Assembly: GCA_937907165.1 (NCBI GenBank)
Contig: CALCUH010000068.1
Coordinates: 1-24,277 of the forward strand
Reading direction: 5' to 3'
DNA from: an uncultured Bacteroidales bacterium
Lineage (GTDB): Bacteria; Bacteroidota; Bacteroidia; Bacteroidales; Paludibacteraceae
DNA length: 24,277 bases
Part shown: piece after piece, positions 1 to 7,395 of the stretch
Layout: every line of letters begins with the position of its first letter
Position numbering within the stretch: the stretch's first letter is position 1
Program-made: the position numbers and the translations under genes
Notes under the pieces: generated by a model
The model's database searches: none
What the model was told of the DNA's origin: nothing
What the model saw: the letters and a program-made list of their open reading frames with translations, nothing else

Positions 1-1837
1 CGCCAGTGTAGAAGGCACCGCTCTTTTGAGTACCGTCTTTCTCACATTCAGGACCGAAGTATGCGCCGTTCTCGTCGAAGAAGTCTGAAGTGATAGCTGT
101 TGTGCTACCGCCTTCTGAGCCGCCCTCAGAACCACCTTCTGAGCCACCCTCAGAACCGCCTTCTGAACCGCCGCAGTTTTCCACTTTCACGGAGTTTGAT
201 TGAGCTAATACCTTACCATTCGATTTGGTGATGGTAATCATACCAGATCCAGCTTTAGGTTTCCATTCACAAGAACCAGAACCGCTTATACCTTCTTTGA
301 TGACATAACCAGCCACACCAGAGAACTCAACGTAGTTGATGTTACATCCATCACCGTCTGTGCTCTTGATGAAGAGTCTCATTTTGGAAGTAGAGACTGC
401 GTCGAAATTCGCTTTGAAATCGTTGCCGACTTTAGTGCCAGTGTAAGCGGTTTTCCAAGAACCGTTAACATCATATTGTACTTCGAAGCTTGTGATAAGT
501 CCGTATTGGGTACATTCGTCGATTGTGATACCTCCGACTGTTTGAGTCTTTCCTAAGTTGAATTCAACCCACTCGTCTTTTCCAGTCATGGAACCCCAAC
601 GGCTGCTACCTCCGTGGCTACCGTCATCAGACAAAATCTTGTCAGCGGTCCACATTGGATTGCTTGCGGTTTCGCCCCACTCGGAAGAAGCTTTTGCGCT
701 TGAGATGGAGATTTCAGTGGAAGAAGAACCGCTACCGAAGTTCAAGCTGAAGGTCTTTCCGTTAGCGTCACCGCTCATTGTCCATTTGATGGTGTAGGTA
801 GAGTCCTTGCAGAATTTGTCTGCCTTTGGCATCTCGATGGAGAATTCAGGATCCGGAACAGCAGGTTGACCTGAACCTACGACGATATCACCGCCGTTAG
901 GAACTGCTTTGAAATAAACATAGCCTCCGCTCACCTCGGATTCGAGTTCGTTGTCGCTTTGGGTTACTTTAATATTGGACCAGCCGTCTTGCATTGGCAC
1001 CTTGATTGACAATGGGTAGTCCCATTTACAAAGGGTGTTGCTTGTCAATTTAGAATCCAAAGTTAATGAATAAGTGTCGCTGGAAGCGTCACTGGAAATT
1101 TTGGTGATTTTTGCGTTGTTACGTTCTTGCAAGTACATAATCGCATCGCGGAACGTACATACCCAATAATCTTTCTTGTTTTGGTTCAGCCATTGCAATG
1201 TGCCAGTGAATGCGTCTTGGCTTGTTGGTGAGTAACTGCCGTTTCCTGCATATCCTTGGAATCCATGGATAAGGAAAACGCACCATCCGCCGTTTGCTTG
1301 TTGGCATTTGCTGGTAAATCCGTTTGTGTTGTTGATACCTTGGTCACCGCAAATGGAGCAGTCCAAATTACTGAAATCGTTTGGACGGGTGCTGTTGATT
1401 TGACCACCGCAGATACGACCGCCGATGTAGTTCTGAAGAACTGCGTCTTTTCCCGGATTTATGCAGTTAGGATATGCGATCGTTAAGCATGGTTGACCGA
1501 TTTTCTGCTCAATTGTGCTTTTTGATGATGAAAGTTCGTTAGCATTTGAATTGTGGGAGTTTGTGTGGCTACCGATTTCGTGTCCTCTACTAGCAAGTCC
1601 TTTGTAGCCGCTCCAATCGCTTGTCCAGTTAACCACGACGTAGAATGTCGCTTTGAAACCGTATTTGTCAAGTTGTTGGGCTCCCCAATTGTGGGAATTC
1701 CATTCGTTGGCGCCATCATCGAAAGTGAAGGTGACAGCCGACTTACACCAGTTCTCCCATGTTGCTATTTCCTGGGCTATCGCTCCGGAAATGCCTATTG
1801 CCATACTGGCGAATAGTGTGATTAACTTCTTGTTCAT
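1..1837 (-). CDS. Secreted NodB-type polysaccharide deacetylase with discoidin-like domain (3' end cut by window)
   Basis: The frame is open from the ATG at 1837 to the window edge (at least 612 codons), so the C-terminus is missing. Residues 1-21 form a signal peptide ending at ...GAIA-Q. Residues 38-42 read TFDDG (metal-binding Asp40/Asp41) and residues 89-95 read GSHTNSH (His91, His95). A later LIHGF around residue 195 supplies the last NodB motif. This is the CE4 fold, which removes acetyl groups from chitin-like oligomers, peptidoglycan or acetylated xylan; the substrate cannot be told. Residues about 375-505 resemble an F5/8 type C (discoidin/CBM32) domain, with WTADKILSDD and WVEFNLGKTQTVGGITI. 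A Gly-Ser-Glu linker follows, and then more sequence beyond the edge, possibly a T9SS sorting domain (inference). It is divergent from the receptor gene at 2067. Confidence 0.9.
   Translation of the reverse strand, partial: MNKKLITLFASMAIGISGAIAQEIATWENWCKSAVTFTFDDGANEWNSHNWGAQQLDKYGFKATFYVVVNWTSDWSGYKGLASRGHEIGSHTNSHNSNANELSSSKSTIEQKIGQPCLTIAYPNCINPGKDAVLQNYIGGRICGGQINSTRPNDFSNLDCSICGDQGINNTNGFTSKCQQANGGWCVFLIHGFQGYAGNGSYSPTSQDAFTGTLQWLNQNKKDYWVCTFRDAIMYLQERNNAKITKISSDASSDTYSLTLDSKLTSNTLCKWDYPLSIKVPMQDGWSNIKVTQSDNELESEVSGGYVYFKAVPNGGDIVVGSGQPAVPDPEFSIEMPKADKFCKDSTYTIKWTMSGDANGKTFSLNFGSGSSSTEISISSAKASSEWGETASNPMWTADKILSDDGSHGGSSRWGSMTGKDEWVEFNLGKTQTVGGITIDECTQYGLITSFEVQYDVNGSWKTAYTGTKVGNDFKANFDAVSTSKMRLFIKSTDGDGCNINYVEFSGVAGYVIKEGISGSGSCEWKPKAGSGMITITKSNGKVLAQSNSVKVENCGGSEGGSEGGSEGGSEGGSEGGSTTAITSDFFDENGAYFGPECEKDGTQKSGAFYTG
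107..173 (-). repeat. Short tandem repeat encoding a (GGSE)n linker
   Basis: A 12-base period alternates two synonymous forms of Gly-Gly-Ser-Glu (for example gagccgccctca then gaaccaccttct on the + strand), giving five to six units. It lies inside the deacetylase gene, after the discoidin-like domain. It codes for a flexible acidic linker and could change length by slippage. Confidence 0.85.
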
Positions 1838-1934
1838 GATATATGTGTATAATGGTTAATATTCAATTTGTAAAATACTTTGTTCCTATTTTGAACAAAT
1901 TTGAATAACTTCTTCTCAACTCTTTGTCAGCTTG

Positions 1935-1942
1935 CAAATTTA
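1935..1942 (-). promoter_or_regulatory. Candidate -7 box for the polysaccharide deacetylase gene
   Basis: Read on the minus strand this is TAAATTTG, a full match to the Bacteroidota -7 consensus TAnnTTTG, about 98 bases upstream of the ATG. No clear TTTG -33 element lies at the expected distance; that stretch is A-rich, so the call rests on one box. Confidence 0.4.
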
Positions 1943-2015
1943 GTAGAATATTATTTCTAAAGAAAAAAAAAAGGAACATTTTATGTAAGATGTGGATTTT
2001 CAATAATTAAAATAG

Positions 2016-2023
2016 TAATTTTG
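2016..2023 (+). promoter_or_regulatory. Candidate -7 box for the outer-membrane receptor gene
   Basis: TAATTTTG matches the Bacteroidota -7 consensus TAnnTTTG. Transcription would begin near 2030, leaving a leader of roughly 35 bases before the ATG at 2067. No good -33 TTTG is seen 19 bases upstream. Confidence 0.4.
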
Positions 2024-2066
2024 TCAGCCTATTAAAAAAATACAAATTTTGAAATTTTTATATCTT

Positions 2067-4910
2067 ATGGTGAAAAATAGATATTTATTATCGGTAGCGG
2101 TTTTTTTTGGTGTGTGTGTGTCGGCTCTCGCCGGTTCTATCTCTGGTAGGGTATTGGATAAGGAGACAGCGCAGACGCTTCCCTATGGCGACGTGGAGTT
2201 GTTGCTCCCTGCGGATAGTTCCGTGGTGTCGGGTGAGATGACGGATGATGATGGTAACTTCCTCTTTGAGAACGTCGGTAAGGGCGATTATCTGCTCCGT
2301 GTTTCTTATATGGGGTATGTCGACCGTTATCGGAAAGTGAAAGTGATGGAAGATACTTCCAATGTGGTTATCAAAAGGATATCTTTGAAGATTGACGCCC
2401 AATTGCTGGATGAGGTGGCTGTACTTGCCGAGAAGACGCCTGTTCAGGTGAAGGAAGATACCTTGGTCTATAACGCCTCTTCGTTCCGTGTGATGGACGG
2501 GGCAATCTTGGAAGACCTCGTGAAGAAGTTGCCGGGCGCCGAATTGACGACGGACGGCAAATTGGTGGTCAATGGAAAAGAGGTGAAGAAGATTCTTGTG
2601 GATGGTAAGGAGTTTTTCTCCGATGATCCGCAGATATCTATGAAGAACCTCCCTGCCAATATGGTGAATGAGGTGAAGGCTTATGAGAAAAAGAGCGAGT
2701 CTGCCCAGCTTACGGGTGTCGACGATGATGAGGATGAGATGGTCTTGGACCTTAGCGTGAAGAAGGGAATGAAGGATGGCTGGATCGGTAACGTGTTCGG
2801 CGGATTGGGCGCCGACTTGCGTGTGGACGACCCTAACCTGCGTTATGAGGCGGGCGGTAGTGCCAGCAAATTCTCCGAGAATTCCAACTTCTCTGTGGTC
2901 GCTTCTTCTAATAATACGAACAAAAGCGGATACGACGGAAACGCCGCCTCTTCGGGTGAAGGCGTCAATACGGCTTCTACGGTGGGCGTGACTTTCGCTA
3001 AGGATAAGAGCGAGAAGTTCGATTACGGAGGTAATTTCCAATATGGCCATAAGAAGAATGATGTGGAGAAGGATATCCACCGCGAGACTTTCCGTAGAAG
3101 CGGTACAACTTATCAGGATGAATCGGATAATTCTTTGAAACATGGTGATAACGCTTCGGGTAGCTTCCGATTCAGATGGAAGCCGGATTCCTTGACGAAT
3201 ATCGTATTCAGACCGAATGTCAGCTATTCCTACAATTATGGTGAGGCTTCGGATATCGCCTCTAACTTCAACTCTTCGCATAAAATCAATTATACGAAAA
3301 GCTCCTTTAAAAAGAATGAGAGTAATAATTTGAACTTAAACGGTTCTTTGCGTTTCGTTCGTAAGCTGAATGAGGATGGTAGAAACATTAGTTTGAACGC
3401 GAATGGTGGTTATACCCATTCTCCTTCCGACCTTCGCTCCACATCGCGCACCGATTTTTTCTTCTATGACGATGATGATGATATGGATGAGTCTATCGAT
3501 TCGGTATTGCTGACGGACAGATGGACGGATAAGATGAGTAATAATGTTAATTATTCTATCGAGGCTTCTTACACGGAACCGCTCTTCGCTAAGCATTATT
3601 TGGTGTTCAAATATCGTTTCCAACATAGGAACTCTGATTCATACTCTTATGTTTATGATGAGGACGATCTTTCAAACCGAATCGATTCGCTTAGTAGTTC
3701 GGTCGAGAACAACTATAATACGCATAGGGCTGAAATCGGTTTCCAAGGCAAGAGTGTGAGGATGAACTATAACGTCGGTTTCGCTTTGCAACCGCAGATT
3801 TCCTCCACGGACAATTATTTAGGAAGAAATAAGGGAAAGAATATGAGACAGAGTGTGCTCAACTTCTCTCCTAGTTTGCGTTATCAATATAAGTTCAGCA
3901 AACAGCATAACTTGATGTTGCGTTATAATGGACAGAGCTCCGCTCCTAACGTGGAGGATTTGCAAGAGGTGATAGACGAGAGCGACCCGTTGAACCTTCG
4001 TTATGGTAATCCGGACTTGAAGCCTTCGTATACGAACACGGTCACCGCACGTTACAAGAAGTATAATAGCGAGAAGCAGAGCAGTATCATGGCGAACGTC
4101 ACTTTCCGCAATGTGGTGAACGCTATCACTAACGTTATTTTGTACGACCAATCGACGGGTGCGCAGGAATACCACCGCGCGAACGTGAACGGCAACTGGA
4201 ATATCAATGCACAGTTCTCTAATAGTAATCCTTTCCGCAAACATCGCAAATTCCTCTTCTCTGGTAACACGAAGTTCGGTTATAGCAACGATGTCTCTTT
4301 TGAGGACAACGGGGAGGAACGCAACACCTATATGATGGATTTGTATGGTAAATATCAGTTGGGATATAGGCATGACAAATTTGACGCGAACCTTTATGTG
4401 GCGGGTAAATACCAGCAGAGTGAGACGGAGAGTGAGGACTTGGAGTCGGGTTTTGATTTTAACGTGAATCTCCCTTGGAACATGGTGCTTTCCTCTGACT
4501 TGAACTTCCATTACTTCAATGGTTATAGTGATTCTTTCGATAAGGACGCATGGCTTTGGAACGCTTCGCTGACAAAGAGTTTCTTGAAGAATAATGCGGG
4601 CGCACTTAAATTTAAGATTTTCGATATTCTTGGTCAACAGAGCAATCTTTCCAGACGTGTTACCGAGTCTTCTATTGTCGAGACGGAGTATAATAGTTTA
4701 GGAAATTATTTCATCCTTCAGTTTACCTATAAGTTCAACACGTTGGGCGCAAAAGCTTCTAAAGAGATGCAAGAGGAAGGGAAAGGTCCTCGCGAAGGTC
4801 GTCCGTTCCCAGGTGGCCGAGGTGGTGAAGGTGGTGGCGCAGGTTGGGGCGGTTTCGGACCGGGCAATGGACCAGGTAACGGATCTATGCCGGGTGGTAA
4901 CCGTTGGTGA
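2067..4910 (+). CDS. Outer-membrane beta-barrel receptor, TonB-dependent type, with CarboxypepD_reg-like N-terminus
   Basis: This 947-residue protein belongs to the outer-membrane beta-barrel family related to TonB-dependent receptors. I chose the ATG at 2067 over an in-frame TTG at 2049 because it begins a normal signal peptide (MVKNRYLLSVAVFF...ALA). A carboxypeptidase-regulatory-like beta domain follows (about 24-110, GSISGRVLDKE...GDYLLRVSYMGY). Next is a plug-like region (about 115-235) with the conserved LVVNGKEVKKILVDGKEFF, and then a barrel to about residue 895 rich in alternating aromatic strands. An Asp-rich loop (DDDDDMDES) lies near residue 470. After the last strand (YFILQFTYKF) comes a Gly/Pro-rich tail ending in GGNRW. 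No SusD-like partner or TonB box is evident nearby, so the ligand is unknown; metal or peptide uptake, or a structural role, are all possible. Confidence 0.88.
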   Translation: MVKNRYLLSVAVFFGVCVSALAGSISGRVLDKETAQTLPYGDVELLLPADSSVVSGEMTDDDGNFLFENVGKGDYLLRVSYMGYVDRYRKVKVMEDTSNVVIKRISLKIDAQLLDEVAVLAEKTPVQVKEDTLVYNASSFRVMDGAILEDLVKKLPGAELTTDGKLVVNGKEVKKILVDGKEFFSDDPQISMKNLPANMVNEVKAYEKKSESAQLTGVDDDEDEMVLDLSVKKGMKDGWIGNVFGGLGADLRVDDPNLRYEAGGSASKFSENSNFSVVASSNNTNKSGYDGNAASSGEGVNTASTVGVTFAKDKSEKFDYGGNFQYGHKKNDVEKDIHRETFRRSGTTYQDESDNSLKHGDNASGSFRFRWKPDSLTNIVFRPNVSYSYNYGEASDIASNFNSSHKINYTKSSFKKNESNNLNLNGSLRFVRKLNEDGRNISLNANGGYTHSPSDLRSTSRTDFFFYDDDDDMDESIDSVLLTDRWTDKMSNNVNYSIEASYTEPLFAKHYLVFKYRFQHRNSDSYSYVYDEDDLSNRIDSLSSSVENNYNTHRAEIGFQGKSVRMNYNVGFALQPQISSTDNYLGRNKGKNMRQSVLNFSPSLRYQYKFSKQHNLMLRYNGQSSAPNVEDLQEVIDESDPLNLRYGNPDLKPSYTNTVTARYKKYNSEKQSSIMANVTFRNVVNAITNVILYDQSTGAQEYHRANVNGNWNINAQFSNSNPFRKHRKFLFSGNTKFGYSNDVSFEDNGEERNTYMMDLYGKYQLGYRHDKFDANLYVAGKYQQSETESEDLESGFDFNVNLPWNMVLSSDLNFHYFNGYSDSFDKDAWLWNASLTKSFLKNNAGALKFKIFDILGQQSNLSRRVTESSIVETEYNSLGNYFILQFTYKFNTLGAKASKEMQEEGKGPREGRPFPGGRGGEGGGAGWGGFGPGNGPGNGSMPGGNRW

Positions 4911-4948
4911 TTGTATTCGTTCCGTCACCCAAGGAAAGATTTTGTCAG

Positions 4949-4985
4949 AGGTTGGTGTAGATAGATTGTTCTCTCTCGCCAACCT
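4949..4985 (+). terminator. Weak hairpin downstream of the receptor gene
   Basis: AGGTTGG pairs with CCAACCT across a 23-base loop, about 40 bases after the stop codon. The loop is long and the following T-run is poor (TTTGTCGTTTTG), so it is only a possible terminator. Confidence 0.25.
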
Positions 4986-5223
4986 TTGTCGTTTTGATGT
5001 GCTAATGATGGGTAATGTCTGACTTCTCTATTGGACAATGACATATGTTATCTATAAATGTCTATTTTATCGTTAGTTTTGGTGCGAATGACGTATGAAA
5101 TGGTTAATAATAATTAATAAAAATTAAAACGATACTTGATTTTCCCCTTCAAAATCGAATGATATATACTTCTTCATTAGTGTTTATGCGTCTTTTAGAA
5201 TGTAATGGGCTGTAATATTGATT

Positions 5224-5254
5224 TTTGGGAAATATCTTTTTTTTGTTATATTCG
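5224..5254 (+). promoter_or_regulatory. Promoter of the Crp/Fnr-family gene
   Basis: TTTG at 5224-5227 is followed after exactly 19 bases by TATATTCG at 5247-5254. This fits the Bacteroidota -33/-7 pattern (TTTG, 19 bases, TAnnTTTG) with one mismatch. Transcription would start near 5260, giving a leader of about 20 bases before the ATG at 5281. Confidence 0.6.
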
Positions 5255-5280
5255 CGTAAGAATTGAAAAATGTATATGAT

Positions 5281-5880
5281 ATGGAAAGTCTGGACAAAGT
5301 ATTTTTTTATGACTTTATCAAGCGTGTCGCAGGTGAAAACTTCAAGTTGGATTTGTCTGATGAGACGAAAGAATTGATAAAATCTCGCACCAAGATAGTT
5401 CGTTTGAACAAAGGAGAGTATTTACAGATTGAAGGAGACGTGAGCCGTTATTGGGGATATGTCGCCGAAGGTCTCGTTCGTATGTATTATATCCGTCAGG
5501 ACGAGGAGGTCACGGACCAATTGGCCGCTGAGGGTGACGGTTTCCTTGATTACGATAGTTTTTTCAATCAGGCGCCAAGCCGCCGTTTCATCCAAATGTT
5601 GGAGCCGACGACGCTCTTCCTGTTCCCTCGCTTAGATTGTGAGGATATGTGTGATAATAATTTAGAGGCGAGGAATTTCTTTAGGACTTTGACCGAGACT
5701 GTCCTCCTTCTGAAGAAACAGAGAATCCATAATTCGATTTTCAAGACGGCGCAGGAACGCTATGAGATATTGATGAACGAAAAGCCTAATTTGGTTTTGC
5801 GCGTGCCTTCCATTTATGTGGCTTCCTACTTGGGTATCACGCCGGAAACGCTCAGCAGAATCAAGTCGAAAGTGAAATAA
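5281..5880 (+). CDS. Crp/Fnr-family transcriptional regulator
   Basis: This 199-residue protein has the two-part layout of the Crp/Fnr family. Residues about 25-110 form a cyclic-nucleotide-binding-type beta roll (IVRLNKGEYLQIEGD...RYWGYVAEGLVRMYY). A long dimer helix follows, and then a short C-terminal winged helix-turn-helix (VPSIYVASYLGITPETLSRI) that ends almost at the stop, as in compact Bacteroidota members. I chose ATG 5281 over the in-frame TTG at 5263 because it sits at a normal distance from the promoter. No Fnr-type iron-sulfur cysteine cluster is seen. The gene has its own promoter and terminator, so it is a single-gene unit. The biosynthetic operon begins about 110 bases downstream and is a possible target (inference only). 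Confidence 0.88.
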   Translation: MESLDKVFFYDFIKRVAGENFKLDLSDETKELIKSRTKIVRLNKGEYLQIEGDVSRYWGYVAEGLVRMYYIRQDEEVTDQLAAEGDGFLDYDSFFNQAPSRRFIQMLEPTTLFLFPRLDCEDMCDNNLEARNFFRTLTETVLLLKKQRIHNSIFKTAQERYEILMNEKPNLVLRVPSIYVASYLGITPETLSRIKSKVK

Positions 5881-5909
5881 TCGGTAGAGGTATTGATTCA
5901 AATATCGGT

Positions 5910-5945
5910 GTGCGGTGACGGATTCGTCGCCGCACGCTTTTTTTA
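5910..5945 (+). terminator. Intrinsic terminator after the Crp/Fnr gene
   Basis: GTGCGGTGACG (5910-5920) pairs with CGTCGCCGCAC (5925-5935) over a GATT loop. The stem is 11 bp with one T-G wobble, followed by a seven-base T run (5938-5944). This is a strong rho-independent terminator 30 bases after the stop codon. Confidence 0.9.
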
Positions 5946-5950
5946 TTTCA

Positions 5951-5979
5951 CTCTTTAATCGTACTTTCGCGGTAAAGAG
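5951..5979 (+). promoter_or_regulatory. Candidate operon promoter embraced by an inverted repeat
   Basis: TACTTTCG at 5962-5969 is a one-mismatch -7 box. Its position 20 bases upstream of the first ATG (5989) fits a promoter for the DUF4268-to-KS operon. It is flanked by CTCTTTA (5951-5957) and TAAAGAG (5973-5979), a perfect 7-bp inverted repeat with a 15-base centre. That could be an operator for a dimeric repressor or a leader hairpin. No -33 TTTG is present; T-rich terminator sequence occupies that place. Confidence 0.4.
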
Positions 5980-5988
5980 CATTTTAGT

Positions 5989-6462
5989 ATGTATACAAGG
6001 GAAGAGGAAAAAATACTGAAGAGAAATTTCTGGACAGGGTTTGACGCTTTTTGCGAGAACCTTCCCCGGTTCAAATTCAAGAAACGCAAGTGGATCTTGT
6101 ACAATACGAAGGTCAAAGGGGTTGAACTAAAGTTCGACGCCGCTCGTGACGGTGCGTATGTCATCTTCGAGCTGAACCACCGTAGGCAGAGCAGACGTCT
6201 TGAGATGTACGAGATCATGAAGAAGTATAAGGTAGTCGTCGACCAATATTTTCCTGATGCCGAATGGCAGGAGCAGTTTGAAAAGCCTTGTGGCACGATG
6301 GTCTCCCGAATTTACAAGCATCTTGGCGGTTTGGATATTCACCGTCAGGAGCAGTGGGGCGAGTTTTATCCTTTCCTTTCCCGTGAGATGTGCCACTGTG
6401 AGCGTATGTTCAAGGAGATGAAGGAGTTGCTTGAGGAGGACGAAGAACTAAACGAGGAGTAG
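5989..6462 (+). CDS. DUF4268-like protein, first gene of the biosynthetic operon
   Basis: This 157-residue soluble protein has no signal peptide or membrane segment. Its pattern resembles DUF4268, a domain of unknown function: FWTGF near the start, KRKWILYNTKVKG, a central strand VIFELNHR, then EWQEQF, and a C-terminal half rich in Glu and aromatic residues that ends in an acidic helix (LLEEDEELNEE). The assignment was made by eye and is moderate. Its stop is one base from the start of the acyltransferase gene, so the two are almost certainly co-transcribed. Neither the sequence nor the context tells what it does in the pathway. Confidence 0.75.
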   Translation: MYTREEEKILKRNFWTGFDAFCENLPRFKFKKRKWILYNTKVKGVELKFDAARDGAYVIFELNHRRQSRRLEMYEIMKKYKVVVDQYFPDAEWQEQFEKPCGTMVSRIYKHLGGLDIHRQEQWGEFYPFLSREMCHCERMFKEMKELLEEDEELNEE

Positions 6463-6463
6463 T

Positions 6464-7351
6464 ATGGAGAACAAGGATTGGAAGGGCAAAACGGGTGGCG
6501 GCTGGTTCGGTCAGAACTTTCTGTTGCTGTTTTTGAGCAAGGTGAGGGTGGTCTGGCTTTACCCAGTGCTCTATTTCGTCATTCCTTTCTATCTGTTATT
6601 CGCTCGTAAGGGTCGTGAAGCTATCTACAGCTATTTCCGTGACCGTCTCCATTATTCCAAGTGGTGCGCATTTGTGGCGACCTGCCGCAATCATATCCTT
6701 TTCGGTAAGGTAGTGCTGGACAAGTTCGCCATCTTGGCGGGATATGCGTCGCAGTTTAAGGTGGAGATGCAGGGAGACGATGTGATTCATGATCTCCTTG
6801 CGAACGAGAGCGGATTCATCATTGCGAGCGCCCATTTCGGTAATTTGGAGATGGCCGGTCTCTCCATCCATCAGGATAAGAAAAGAATTAATGGTATCAT
6901 TTTCGGGGGTGAACGCGCGGAGTTTCAAAAACAGCGGGATTCCGCTTTCGGGAAGATGAATATCAACTTGATACCGGTTTCGGAGGATATGTCCCATCTC
7001 TTCGCCATCAAGAACGCATTGGAGGGTGGAGAAGTGGTGACGATACCTTGCGACCGCTTTTTGGGCGGCAATAAGAAGGTCTCATTGGATTTCTTGGGAG
7101 GTGAGGCGGATTTCCCTGTCGGAACTTTCCGCCTGGCGGCGCAGCTTAATGTGCCCGTGGCTTCCCTTTTCATTGTGAAAATCAGCCATTCCCGCTATTA
7201 TGGGTTCGCGAAGTTGCTCACTCCTTCGCCGGAGATTTCCAACTCCGTGGCGCAGGCGGAGCATCTGACCCGCCAATTCGCTCACGAGCTGGAAGGAATG
7301 GTGCGGCGATATCCGCTCCAATGGTTCAATTTTTATAAGTTCTGGAAATAA
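6464..7351 (+). CDS. LpxL-like lysophospholipid acyltransferase
   Basis: This 295-residue protein is the usual length for the lipid A lauroyl/myristoyl acyltransferase (LpxL/HtrB) family. An N-terminal membrane anchor lies at about residues 25-47 (VVWLYPVLYFVIPFYLLFA). The HX4E active site is His124-Phe-Gly-Asn-Leu-Glu129, in a SAHFGNLEMAG context. Downstream are the family-like blocks FGGERAEF, VTIPCDRFLGG and FPVGTFRLA. It probably moves an acyl chain from an acyl-ACP to a lipid acceptor on the inner face of the inner membrane. Housekeeping lipid A acylation is possible. However, its place in an operon with a ketosynthase, dehydratase and methyltransferase matches the lipid-anchoring acyltransferase of aryl-polyene-type clusters (established context, inferred here). 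Confidence 0.85.
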   Translation: MENKDWKGKTGGGWFGQNFLLLFLSKVRVVWLYPVLYFVIPFYLLFARKGREAIYSYFRDRLHYSKWCAFVATCRNHILFGKVVLDKFAILAGYASQFKVEMQGDDVIHDLLANESGFIIASAHFGNLEMAGLSIHQDKKRINGIIFGGERAEFQKQRDSAFGKMNINLIPVSEDMSHLFAIKNALEGGEVVTIPCDRFLGGNKKVSLDFLGGEADFPVGTFRLAAQLNVPVASLFIVKISHSRYYGFAKLLTPSPEISNSVAQAEHLTRQFAHELEGMVRRYPLQWFNFYKFWK

Positions 7352-7357
7352 TAATCG

Positions 7358-7389
7358 AGCTTCTATCGGAAGCTATAAAAAGTTTTATA
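7358..7389 (+). other. Small hairpins between acyltransferase and methyltransferase genes
   Basis: AGCTTC and GAAGCT form a perfect 6-bp stem around TATCG (7358-7374). It is followed at once by a second inverted repeat, TATAAAA/TTTTATA. Together they fill the only sizeable gap in the front of the operon. They are too weak to be a confident terminator and may modulate translation or RNA decay. Confidence 0.3.
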
Positions 7390-7395
7390 TATAGC

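Larger units (their letters stand above)
4911..5280. other. Gene-free AT-rich stretch between receptor and Crp/Fnr gene
   Basis: I see no credible gene here. It holds a weak inverted repeat just after the receptor stop (4949-4985), a long AT-rich segment, and the promoter of the regulator gene at its right end (5224-5254). Confidence 0.6.

Noticed and set aside
2088..3281. 397-codon open frame on the minus strand
   Set aside because: It lies wholly antisense to the well-supported receptor gene. Its translation is rich in Ile, Arg and His, typical of a shadow frame, and has no domain signature.
3819..4637. 272-codon open frame on the minus strand
   Set aside because: Antisense shadow of the receptor barrel; low-quality composition and no motif.
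2067..4910. SusC of a polysaccharide utilisation locus
   Set aside because: No SusD-like lipoprotein gene adjoins it, and the plug/barrel pattern fits the other outer-membrane beta-barrel family. The nearby glycan enzyme is divergent and separately promoted.
4813..5022. 69-codon plus-strand frame overlapping the receptor's 3' end
   Set aside because: Its first half is the Gly-rich tail DNA read in another frame, and it has no start-site support or motif.
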